Of a DNA stretch of 5,903 bases, positions 1 through 5,820 are shown in pieces; the stretch's first letter is position 1; every line of letters begins with the position of its first letter. A program made the position numbers and the translations under genes. This stretch comes from Bacillota bacterium (GTDB lineage: Bacteria > Bacillota > Clostridia > Acetivibrionales > JAKOSZ01), in NCBI GenBank assembly GCA_029776555.1, contig JAKOSZ010000129.1:1-5903 (forward strand), given 5' to 3'. Under the pieces are notes generated by a model. The model ran no database searches and had not been told where the DNA came from. It worked only from the letters and a program-made list of their open reading frames with translations.

Positions 1-480
1 ATGGAGTTTTACAGGGACGCCGGCATAAAGGCTGTGGGGGATGTCTACGATGAAAAGGACCAGCCTTCCGTGGTCAAAAGGCTTCTGGTCAGGCACAACC
101 CGGACATACTTGTGGTCACCGGGCATGACAGCCTGAAGAAAAACTCCAACCCGAGAAATTTGGACAATTACTCCAATTCCGCTTATTTTATTCAGTCCGT
201 CAAGGAAGCCAGAAGCTACGAGCCCAGCAGGGATAAGCTGTGCGTATTTGCCGGAGCCTGCCAGTCCTATTTTGAGTCGATTATGAACGCGGGCGCCAAC
301 TTTGCCAGTTCACCCGGCAGGATCATGATAAATGCCCTGGACCCGTCCATCGTGGCCAACAAGGTGGCTTACACCGCGAGCACCGCCTTCGTTTCCCCTG
401 CCGAAGTGGCAAGGGCCACAATTTCCGGCGAAAAAGGCATCGGAGGAATAAGGTCCAGGGGACAAATGAAAAGCCGATAG
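1..480 (+). CDS. yabG: Sporulation-specific protease YabG, C-terminal part (5' end outside window)
   Basis: YabG is a cysteine-type protease made in the mother cell late in sporulation, where it processes spore coat and cortex-associated proteins. The 159 visible residues match the C-terminal half of the family: a PDILVVTGHD segment (His at visible residue 42), the Asn-rich NLDNYSNSAYF stretch, then VFAGACQSYFES with Cys87 and the downstream ANFASSPGRI and ALDP blocks, ending in GEKGIGGIRSRG. The His in TGHD and the Cys in GACQS are the probable catalytic pair; from memory, the equivalent Cys is required in Clostridioides difficile YabG. Family members are about 290 residues, so roughly 130 are missing. 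The ATG at position 1 is therefore probably an internal Met, and the true start lies upstream of the window. The gene stops with TAG three bases before a strong hairpin terminator and is convergent with argS. Confidence 0.92.
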   Translation: MEFYRDAGIKAVGDVYDEKDQPSVVKRLLVRHNPDILVVTGHDSLKKNSNPRNLDNYSNSAYFIQSVKEARSYEPSRDKLCVFAGACQSYFESIMNAGANFASSPGRIMINALDPSIVANKVAYTASTAFVSPAEVARATISGEKGIGGIRSRGQMKSR

Positions 481-482
481 GC

Positions 483-535
483 AAAAAAGAGCATTCCCCG
501 GGAAGTTTTTCTCCCTGGAAATGCTCTTTTTTTTT
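483..535. terminator. Bidirectional intrinsic terminator between yabG and argS
   Basis: AGAGCATTCCCCGGG (488-502) pairs with CCCTGGAAATGCTCT (513-527) to form a 15-position stem with two mismatches and a 10-nt loop. On the plus strand it is followed by a run of nine T (527-535). On the minus strand the A6 run at 483-488 becomes T6. It sits three bases after the yabG stop and about 24 bases beyond the argS stop, so it can end both convergent transcripts. Confidence 0.88.
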
Positions 536-558
536 CTCCGTATGCCTGTAAGATATGC

Positions 559-2259
559 CTATATGCGTTCGGGGGATGTGAGCCCGATAAGCCAAAGCCC
601 GTTGGACAAAACTATCCTGGCGGCGTCCACCAGGGCCAGCCTGGCGGCCCTTAAGGCTTCGTCCTCCACAAGGATCGGGTGCTCGTGGTAAAAGCGGTTG
701 AAGGCCTGGGCCACTTCCACCAGGTAGCGGGTTATTACGGAGGGCTCGTACTCCCCGGAAGCCTCCCTGACTTTTTCCGGGAACCTGTAAAGGGCCATGG
801 CCAGCTCGTATTCTTCCTTCGTGTCAAGCAGGCCGGCGTCAAAGGAATTCCCGGGGGTATAACCCGCCTTCTGAAGCACGCTGCAGGTCCTGGCGTGGGT
901 ATACTGGACGTAGGGCCCCGTCTCCCCGTCAAAATTCAGGGCCTCCTCCCAGGAGAAGGAAATGTCCTTGATCCTGCTGCTGTACAGATGGCTGAAAATC
1001 ACGGCGCCCACGCCCACCTGCCGTGCAACCTCGTTCTTATTCTCCATGCCCGGGTTTTTCTCCTCAATTATTTCAAGGGTTTTCTTTACAGCTTCCGTAA
1101 GCAGGTCTTCCAGCAGCACCACCTGGCCTTTCCTTGTGGCCAGCTTCTTGCCTTCCAGGCTTACGGTCCCGAAGGGGACATGGACTATGTCCTTTGCCCA
1201 CCGGTAGCCCATGAGCTCAATCACCTTTATCCACTGCCTGAAGTGGAGGATCTGGGTTGCCCCCACCACGTATACGCACTTGTGAAAATCATAGGCCTTT
1301 TTCCTGTACAGGGCGGCCGCTATATCCCTGGTGGCGTACAGGGTGCTGCCGTCCTTTTTCAGTATGAGGAAGGGGGGCATGCCATAGGGTTCCAGGTCCA
1401 CAATCCGGGCGCCTTCGCTCTCTTTGAGCAAATTCTTGCTCCTGAGCTCTTCCACCACATCCCAGACCTTGTCAACATAGAAGCTCTCGCCGGCGTATGA
1501 GTCGAATTCAATGCCCAGGATGCGGTAGACCCTTTTAAACTCCTCCAGGCTTATGTTCTTGAACCACTGCCAGAGCTCCAGGGCTTCCCTGTCTCCCTTC
1601 TCCAGCCTGGCAAACCAGTTCCTGCCCTCGTCCTCCAGGGAGGGGTCCTTTTCAGCCTCCTCATGGAACCTGACGTAGAGGTCCATGAGCTCTTTTATCT
1701 GGTCCCTCTCCACCCTTTCCCTGCTGCCCCATCTCCTGTACGCCGCTATGAGCTTCCCGAACTGGGTGCCCCAGTCTCCCAGGTGGTTTATGCCTACCAC
1801 ATTGTACCCCAGGAACTTAAATATCCTGCACAGGGAATGCCCTATTATGGTTGACAGCAAATGGCCGATGTGAAAAGGCTTCGCAATGTTGGGCGCCGAG
1901 TAGTCCACTACTATGGTTTTGCCCTTCCCCTCCCAGGAGGAGCCAAAGCTCTCCCTTTCTGTCAGCACCTGTTTTAAGACATCGGAAATCACTGCGCTCC
2001 TCTTAAAAAAGAAATTGAGATAGCCGGAAACGGGCTCCACTCTCTCTATGTACCTGGAAATGGGGATTTTGTTCGCCAGTTCCCGGGCAATGTCCGCCGG
2101 AGGCTTCCTGAAAATCCGGCTCAGCTTAAAACAGGGAAAGGCCAGGTCCCCCATCTCCGGGCTGGGGGGTTGTTCCAGCATACCATATATCTGCTCCACG
2201 TCCATGTCTTCCAGCAGTTTGGCCAGAATTTCGGCGATTTCCCTTTTTAAGTCCAGCAT
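559..2259 (-). CDS. argS: Arginyl-tRNA synthetase (class I)
   Basis: This cytoplasmic enzyme charges tRNA-Arg with L-arginine using ATP. The 566 residues are full length for the family. In order they show the N-terminal tRNA-recognition (Add1) domain (about 1-85), with SPEMGDLAFPCF; the class I HIGH motif in PFHIGH (about 130-133); INHLGDWGTQFGK (about 157-169), the ArgRS-typical block; YATRD (about 308-312); a KMSKS-like loop in the variant form KKLATRKG (about 371-378); GPYVQYTHAR (about 448-457); and a C-terminal DALR anticodon-binding domain (about 483-566) ending in LTSPERI. Two in-frame ATGs lie at 2265 and 2259. The GAGGGG purine run sits only 3 nt from the first but about 9 nt from the second, so 2259 is preferred; using 2265 would add Met-Gly. 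It appears to be transcribed separately from the eam operon, with 260 bp and hairpins between them. Confidence 0.95.
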   Translation of the reverse strand: MLDLKREIAEILAKLLEDMDVEQIYGMLEQPPSPEMGDLAFPCFKLSRIFRKPPADIARELANKIPISRYIERVEPVSGYLNFFFKRSAVISDVLKQVLTERESFGSSWEGKGKTIVVDYSAPNIAKPFHIGHLLSTIIGHSLCRIFKFLGYNVVGINHLGDWGTQFGKLIAAYRRWGSRERVERDQIKELMDLYVRFHEEAEKDPSLEDEGRNWFARLEKGDREALELWQWFKNISLEEFKRVYRILGIEFDSYAGESFYVDKVWDVVEELRSKNLLKESEGARIVDLEPYGMPPFLILKKDGSTLYATRDIAAALYRKKAYDFHKCVYVVGATQILHFRQWIKVIELMGYRWAKDIVHVPFGTVSLEGKKLATRKGQVVLLEDLLTEAVKKTLEIIEEKNPGMENKNEVARQVGVGAVIFSHLYSSRIKDISFSWEEALNFDGETGPYVQYTHARTCSVLQKAGYTPGNSFDAGLLDTKEEYELAMALYRFPEKVREASGEYEPSVITRYLVEVAQAFNRFYHEHPILVEDEALRAARLALVDAARIVLSNGLWLIGLTSPERI

Positions 2260-2433
2260 TCCCATTCCCCTCTTTTAAATTTTTCTGCAAAATTACCTGG
2301 CAACTCTTAATATGTGCTTTAACATCCTGTAATAACATTGCATGTGATTTAATTAAATGTGTGACGTTGTGTTGCGTTGTGTGTACAATTCATATTTTAT
2401 AATGATAACACATAGCTTGAAAAAACTGAAGCC

Positions 2434-2462
2434 TTTAAAAGCCGGGACCTGACCCTTTTAAA
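2434..2462. repeat. Inverted repeat, 8-bp arms
   Basis: TTTAAAAG (2434-2441) and CTTTTAAA (2455-2462) are perfect inverted arms around a 13-nt GC-rich loop. On the minus strand the right-hand side is followed, 8 nt later, by six T. It could back up the 2474-2502 hairpin in ending transcription from the upstream operon, or be an RNA structure in the region before argS. Confidence 0.45.
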
Positions 2463-2473
2463 CATAAATTTTT

Positions 2474-2502
2474 AGGGGGCTGAAGATTCCTCTTTGCCCC
2501 CT
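2474..2502 (-). terminator. Candidate terminator hairpin after the citrate-synthase-like gene
   Basis: AGGGGGC (2474-2480) pairs perfectly with GCCCCCT (2496-2502). On the minus strand the inner part can extend as AAGA/TCTT closed by a GGAA (GNRA-type) loop. It lies 26 nt past the stop of the 2529-3914 gene, where a terminator is expected. On the minus strand, however, it is followed by TAAAAATTT rather than a clean T run. The plus strand has TTTT after it. Termination is therefore plausible but not textbook. Confidence 0.42.
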
Positions 2503-2528
2503 TTTACACTGCTCAATGAATACTCCGC

Positions 2529-3914
2529 CTATTCGGTCCTGCTCTGGTGCATGGAAAAAAGCTCAGGGAAGTACTGGCTTGCCAGCCACTCCATTTCCGA
2601 ATCCCCCATAACGGTGGTCCTCCCCGACTCATACTCCTTGTCTATCCACTCCTTTATCCTGGCCACCCTCTCGTCCTTCTTGTCTATGGCGTTTTCGCCC
2701 TTTAAGAGGAAGTAGCTGTTCAGCCAGGCTGCAATGCCGGCCAGGCCCGAATGGGCATCCACCGCCACCACCGGCGGCCTTCCCAGGAGCTTGGTGGTGT
2801 CGAAAATGTTGTAAATCTCTTCGCCCTTCAAAAGGCCGTCGGCATGGATGCCCGCCCTGGTGGCGTTAAAAGCCCTGCCCACAAAGGGGGTCCTCGGGGG
2901 GATTTCGTAATTCAACTCGTTTTCAAAGTATTCGGCTATTTCGGTTATTACTTTTAAGTTTAAGTTTTTGCCGTTGCCCCTCAGCTGTATATACTCAATG
3001 ACCATGGCCTCCAGGGGAGTGTTGCCCGTCCTCTCCCCGATTCCCAGCAGGGCGGTGTTTACCGCCGCCGCCCCGTAGAGCCATGCGGTGGTGGAATTGG
3101 TGACAGCCCTGTAAAAGTCGTTGTGCCCGTGCCACTCCAGCCACTCCGACGGCACGCCCCCGTAGTTGAGAAGGCCGTATATTATCTGGGGAACGCTCCT
3201 GGGCAGGGCTATCCCTGGTATGGAAACCCCAAGTCCCAGGGTATCGCATGCCCTGATCTTAACCGGTATGCCGGCTTCCTTCGAGAGCTCCATAAGCTTG
3301 TTCACAAAAGGCAGCACAAAGCCGTAAAAGTCGGCCCTGGTAATGTCCTCCAGGTGGCATCTGGGGATTGTATTCTCGGAGAGGGCCTCGGAAACAATGC
3401 CGAGGTAGGTTTCCATGGCCTTGGACCTGTTCATCTTAAGTTTTTTAAATATGTGGTAATCGGAACAGGACACCAGTATCCCCGTCTCTTTTATCCCCAG
3501 CTCCCTGACAATGCGGAAGTCCTCTTTCCTGGCCCTGATCCAGGCCGTGACCTGGGGGAAGTCGTAACCCTTTTCCATGCACTTTGTTAAGGCCTCCCTG
3601 TCCTTTTTCGTGTAGACAAAAAACTCCGACTGCCTGATTGTCCCGCTGCCGTTGTCCAGCTTGTGGAGAAGGTCAAAGAGGCGGCATATTTCCTCCACTT
3701 TGTAGGGGGAACGAGCCTGCTGGCCGTCCCTGAAGGTGGTGTCGGTGATATAGAGCTCTTTCGGCACATGCATGGGCACAATGCGGTGGTTGAACACCAG
3801 CCTTGGGATCTCGTTATAGGGGAAGATGTTCCTGAACAGGTTGGGTTCCTCCACATCCCGAAACTGGAATTCGATTTCCATCATCCTGTTAAACTCGTTA
3901 AACTTGACGTTCAT
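2529..3914 (-). CDS. DRE-TIM metallolyase, probable Re-citrate synthase (homocitrate/isopropylmalate synthase-like)
   Basis: The 461-residue protein belongs to the HMGL-like DRE-TIM superfamily, whose synthases condense an acyl-CoA with a 2-oxo acid. Visible signatures are the strand-1 motif DTTFRDGQQARSPY (58-71), with the catalytic Arg62 and metal-binding Asp63; HLEDITRAD (187-195); RACDTLG (221-227); the metal-binding HGHND (262-266); GERTGN (293-298); and a GIHADG motif (355-360) resembling the C-terminal subdomain of homocitrate and isopropylmalate synthases. The strand-1 form TTFRDGQQAR, with IRQSEFF and SDYHIFKKL, resembles as I recall it the Re-citrate synthase of Clostridium kluyveri, which makes citrate from oxaloacetate and acetyl-CoA in strict anaerobes lacking the usual enzyme. 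Isopropylmalate, homocitrate or citramalate synthase remain possible, but no C-terminal LeuA allosteric domain is present. It starts 56 bp after eam with no terminator between them, so the two are probably co-transcribed. Confidence 0.75.
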   Translation of the reverse strand: MNVKFNEFNRMMEIEFQFRDVEEPNLFRNIFPYNEIPRLVFNHRIVPMHVPKELYITDTTFRDGQQARSPYKVEEICRLFDLLHKLDNGSGTIRQSEFFVYTKKDREALTKCMEKGYDFPQVTAWIRARKEDFRIVRELGIKETGILVSCSDYHIFKKLKMNRSKAMETYLGIVSEALSENTIPRCHLEDITRADFYGFVLPFVNKLMELSKEAGIPVKIRACDTLGLGVSIPGIALPRSVPQIIYGLLNYGGVPSEWLEWHGHNDFYRAVTNSTTAWLYGAAAVNTALLGIGERTGNTPLEAMVIEYIQLRGNGKNLNLKVITEIAEYFENELNYEIPPRTPFVGRAFNATRAGIHADGLLKGEEIYNIFDTTKLLGRPPVVAVDAHSGLAGIAAWLNSYFLLKGENAIDKKDERVARIKEWIDKEYESGRTTVMGDSEMEWLASQYFPELFSMHQSRTE

Positions 3915-3920
3915 ACTTAC

Positions 3921-3927
3921 CCTCCTT
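3921..3927 (-). promoter_or_regulatory. Ribosome-binding site of the citrate-synthase-like gene
   Basis: AAGGAGG on the minus strand lies 6 nt before the ATG at 3914. This is a near-perfect anti-16S match at ideal spacing and fixes that start. It lies in the 56-bp gap after eam, so the gene can be translated independently from a shared mRNA. Confidence 0.85.
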
Positions 3928-3970
3928 GCTGCCTTAAGCCTGGGACCCTTTGTCTTTAGCCTGCCGGCAA

Positions 3971-5236
3971 TCAGTTTTCCACTTCAAATATTTCGCCCTG
4001 CCAGTTCCTCAAAACCGCCCTGTCCTTTCCTATATACAGGAGGTAGTTGGGCAGGAGCGGTGTTTTGCCCAGCCCCTTGCTTCCGTTGACTATATAGGTC
4101 GGGATGGCAAGGCCGGAAGTTCTCCCCCTGAGGGACTCCATTATCTCCAGGCCTTCCTGCACCGTCACCCAGAAGTGGGAAGTTCCCCTGACGGTCTTGG
4201 GGTGGAAAATGTAGTAGGGCTTTACCCTTATGGCAAGCAGGGCCTGGTTTAGTTTCCTTACCACATGCCTGTTGTCGTTTACGCCTTTTAAGAGCACCAT
4301 CTGGTTCCCCAAGGGTATGCCCGCGTCGGCCAGTATTTCGCACGCCCTTTTCGACTCCCGGGTGATTTCTCTCGGGCTGTTAAAGTGGGTGTTTACATAC
4401 ACCGGGTGGTACTTTTTCAACACTTTCACCAGTTCCCGGGTAATCCTCTGGGGCAGCGTAACCGGAGTCCTGCTTCCAAATCTTATTATTTCCACATGTT
4501 TAATGCTTCTTAACTCCGAAAGTATCCATTCTATCTGGGAGTCTTCCAGGATAAAGGCATCCCCGCCGGTTATCAGCACATCCCGTATTTCCCTGTTCCT
4601 TCTCACGTAATCAATGGCTTTCAGTATTTTCTCCTTTGAGGCGTGGGTGTCAAACTCTCCTATAAGCCGCCTCCTCTGGCAGAAGCGGCAGTACATGCCG
4701 CACATGTTGGTGACCTTGATTATCAGCCTGTCCGGGTACCTCCTGGTAACCAGCTCCACCGGCGTGGAGCCAGCTTCATCCATGGGGTCAAGCTCACCCC
4801 TGTCTTCAAGCTCATGCATGGAAGGGACAGACTGAAGCCTTACGGGGCAGGCAGGGTCGCCGGGCTTAACCAGTGACAGGTAATAGGGTGAAATGGCATA
4901 CCTGTATTTCTTTCCAACCCTTTCTATGTCCTCCGTCTCCTCTTTTGAAAGCCCGATTATCCGCGCCAACTCTGTGTGTCCGGTGAACCTGTTCTTAAGC
5001 TGCCACCTGTAATCGTCCCATTCGCTCTGGCTGGCGTTAAGGCTTTTCAGTATCTTCTTTTTCTGGTGCTCTATTTCCTCCTCGTCTTCAATACCCGTCC
5101 TGATGCTGTCTTTTATTGAAAGGTAATCGTCTATACTGTCCCTGAGGGCCGTAAAGCGCTCTGATCCGTTCTGTCTCAAAAGCTCCTTCCTGCTTCCACT
5201 ATCCACGTTATTTTCTCTTATTTCTTCAGTTTTCAT
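3971..5236 (-). CDS. eam: Glutamate 2,3-aminomutase (radical SAM, PLP-dependent)
   Basis: The enzyme moves the alpha-amino group of L-glutamate to C3, giving beta-glutamate, with S-adenosylmethionine, a [4Fe-4S] cluster and PLP. The 421 residues show a charged N-terminal extension (about 1-90), the radical SAM motif C179-x3-C183-x2-C186 followed by QRRRLIGE (Arg188 matches the substrate-carboxylate Arg of lysine 2,3-aminomutase), DVLITGGDAF (219-228), and the PLP lysine K391 in GLGKTP. The pocket residues decide specificity. Lysine 2,3-aminomutase uses two Asp (293 and 330 in the Clostridium subterminale enzyme) to hold the lysine side chain. Here the aligned positions are Lys347 (FHPK) and Asn384 (YIVN), 37 residues apart as in the reference. 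That is the Lys/Asn pair described for glutamate 2,3-aminomutase. An upstream in-frame GTG (5243-5245) lies inside the Shine-Dalgarno sequence, so ATG at 5236 is the start. The gene follows a c-di-AMP riboswitch and leads a two-gene operon. Confidence 0.88.
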   Translation of the reverse strand: MKTEEIRENNVDSGSRKELLRQNGSERFTALRDSIDDYLSIKDSIRTGIEDEEEIEHQKKKILKSLNASQSEWDDYRWQLKNRFTGHTELARIIGLSKEETEDIERVGKKYRYAISPYYLSLVKPGDPACPVRLQSVPSMHELEDRGELDPMDEAGSTPVELVTRRYPDRLIIKVTNMCGMYCRFCQRRRLIGEFDTHASKEKILKAIDYVRRNREIRDVLITGGDAFILEDSQIEWILSELRSIKHVEIIRFGSRTPVTLPQRITRELVKVLKKYHPVYVNTHFNSPREITRESKRACEILADAGIPLGNQMVLLKGVNDNRHVVRKLNQALLAIRVKPYYIFHPKTVRGTSHFWVTVQEGLEIMESLRGRTSGLAIPTYIVNGSKGLGKTPLLPNYLLYIGKDRAVLRNWQGEIFEVEN

Positions 5237-5240
5237 TAAA

Positions 5241-5249
5241 ATCACCTCC
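5241..5249 (-). promoter_or_regulatory. eam: Ribosome-binding site that decides the eam start
   Basis: GGAGGTGAT on the minus strand is an extended perfect match to the 16S rRNA 3' end. GGAGG lies 8 nt before ATG 5236. The GTG that would begin a longer reading frame (5243-5245) is part of this site and so cannot be the start. Confidence 0.88.
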
Positions 5250-5426
5250 GATTCAGAATAATCTGTATGGCTTTCCTGCCTGTTAATAACTTATTTCTTA
5301 TGTTATTCATAATTTTTAACAATTAGGCAGCTAAAGCCCGGAAAGTTCACCCGGCCAGATAAAAATGATTTTGGGAGAAAAAACGTTAATGACGCTTTTT
5401 CCTTAAGCTAACCAAAGGCATGATTT
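5250..5426 (-). other. eam: Leader segment between riboswitch terminator and eam RBS
   Basis: These roughly 177 nt of transcribed leader have no reading frame worth calling. They contain an A/T-rich hairpin AAAAAGCG (5400-5393) with CGTTTTTT (5385-5378), which ends in a T run and could act as a weak second terminator; a CCGG-containing element around 5336-5363; and an AATAAC/GTTATT stem (5307-5302 with 5290-5285). None matches an RNA family I recognise. Confidence 0.45.
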
Positions 5427-5470
5427 AAAAAAGTTAAGCGGTTAACACCTAACCCCATGTATAACCGCTT
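5427..5470 (-). terminator. eam: Riboswitch-controlled intrinsic terminator upstream of eam
   Basis: On the minus strand AAGCGGTTA (5470-5462) pairs perfectly with TAACCGCTT (5444-5436) across a 17-nt loop, followed by AAC and six T (5432-5427). It lies 21 nt after the aptamer and about 190 nt before the eam start, the usual place for a premature-termination expression platform. Its left arm overlaps the 3' strand of the alternative antiterminator helix. Confidence 0.85.
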
Positions 5471-5503
5471 TAAAAGACACACTTTCCCATCTCCTTTCAA
5501 AGC
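5467..5503 (-). promoter_or_regulatory. eam: Predicted antiterminator helix of the riboswitch
   Basis: GCTTTGAAAG (5503-5494) can pair with CTTTTAAAGC (5476-5467) over ten positions, including one G-U pair. The 5' strand uses most of the aptamer closing-helix 3' strand (5504-5499) and most of the pseudoknot strand (5498-5492). The 3' strand uses bases 5470-5467 of the terminator stem. The helix therefore cannot coexist with the folded aptamer or the complete terminator, as expected of a ligand-OFF switch. Confidence 0.7.
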
Positions 5504-5635
5504 TTTCGAGGTTAGCTGACGGATTCGGGCAGAAAGGATTAGCCCTACCGGACCTACCGGAAAACCCGGATTCACCCCATTTAATTTGGTTCCCCCGTAT
5601 CCTGACCTTGACGGGAAGGCAGGAATTCAGCTTTT
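5491..5635 (-). promoter_or_regulatory. c-di-AMP riboswitch aptamer (ydaO/yuaA type)
   Basis: Read on the minus strand, the conserved blocks of this class appear in order: GGGGGAACC (5596-5588), GGGGTGAATCC (5578-5568), GTAGGG (5548-5543), CCGAATCCGTCAGCTAACC (5528-5510) and GAAAGGAG (5498-5491). The fold closes well. The terminal helix is AAAGCT (5634-5629) with AGCTTT (5504-5499). A second helix is TCCTG (5624-5620) with CAGGA (5604-5600), extended inside by CCTT/AAGG. CGGGG (5597-5593) pairs with CCTCG (5511-5507), and GGGC (5545-5542) with GCCC (5530-5527). The pseudoknot TCCTTTC (5538-5532) pairs with GAAAGGA (5498-5492) over seven perfect positions. The class binds two c-di-AMP molecules and usually turns off genes for cell-wall remodelling, potassium transport and osmolytes. 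Here it precedes a terminator and eam. Its boundaries are approximate. Confidence 0.93.
5544..5561 (-). repeat. 9-bp tandem duplication inside the aptamer
   Basis: On the minus strand TCCGGTAGG occurs twice in direct succession (5561-5553 and 5552-5544). Either copy can supply the CCGG that pairs with CCGG at 5569-5566 and the TAGG of the conserved GTAGGG block, so the helix has two alternative registers. Confidence 0.9.
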
Positions 5636-5640
5636 CTTTT

Positions 5641-5814
5641 ATTAAGTTTTGCCCGTTAACCTCCCTGCGATTAAAGCAGGGCCCATTTAAACGGAATCAG
5701 TACACCAGGTTCTTCTTTCCATCAGGTCCCGGCGTATTCTGCCGGTACCTTAAGCGCCAGAGCGAGGAATCTCTCCCTCCTCAGCCTGAAATATCTGAAA
5801 GCAACGCGGACTTC
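5641..5814 (-). other. Structured 5' leader segment between promoter and aptamer
   Basis: About 175 nt of transcribed leader precede the aptamer. Two strong stems are visible on the minus strand. AGGTACCGGC (5750-5741) pairs with GCCGGGACCT (5733-5724) with one mismatch and a 7-nt loop. CCCTGC (5681-5676) pairs with GCAGGG (5668-5663) and is nested in CCGTTTAA (5694-5687) with TTAACGG (5659-5653), with a one-base bulge. A weaker GAGGA/TCCTC stem lies near 5763-5781. I do not recognise an RNA family. A plus-strand 70-codon frame across this stretch (5608-5820) looks like chance. Confidence 0.5.
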
Positions 5815-5820
5815 AATTAA

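Larger units (their letters stand above)
2266..2528. other. AT-rich intergenic region between argS and the citrate-synthase-like gene
   Basis: No credible coding sequence is visible. The region must hold the argS promoter, but no convincing minus-strand -35/-10 pair stands out; the best -10-like box is TATAAA (complement of 2396-2401), with a poor -35. It also contains a 12-bp palindrome ATTTAATTAAAT (2347-2358), two copies of CGTTGTGT spaced by two bases (2365-2372 and 2375-2382), an inverted repeat at 2434-2462 and a G/C-rich hairpin at 2474-2502. No T-box signature (AGGGTGGNACCGCG) was found, although argS genes in Firmicutes sometimes carry one. Confidence 0.6.

Noticed and set aside
679..1500. 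273-codon plus-strand open frame
   Set aside because: It is entirely antisense to argS, whose motifs are intact; a frame shadow of GC-biased codons.
2266..2460. T-box leader for argS
   Set aside because: AGGGTC followed by GGTCCCGG on the minus strand looks superficially similar, but the T-box consensus and an adjoining terminator are missing.
2529..3914. Ordinary leuA 2-isopropylmalate synthase
   Set aside because: It lacks the C-terminal allosteric domain of full LeuA, its motif is TTFRDGQQAR rather than the usual DREGEQ form, and no leu genes are nearby. Not fully excluded.
3971..5236. Lysine 2,3-aminomutase (kamA/ablA)
   Set aside because: Both substrate-binding Asp are replaced by Lys347 and Asn384, and no ablB-like acetyltransferase gene lies beside it.
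5237..5245. GTG at 5245 as the start of eam, giving 424 residues
   Set aside because: The GTG is inside the GGAGGTGAT ribosome-binding site; ATG 5236 is correctly spaced from it.
5608..5820. 70-codon plus-strand open frame
   Set aside because: It lies antisense to the promoter, leader and aptamer, has no recognisable domain, and its ATG lacks a good Shine-Dalgarno site.
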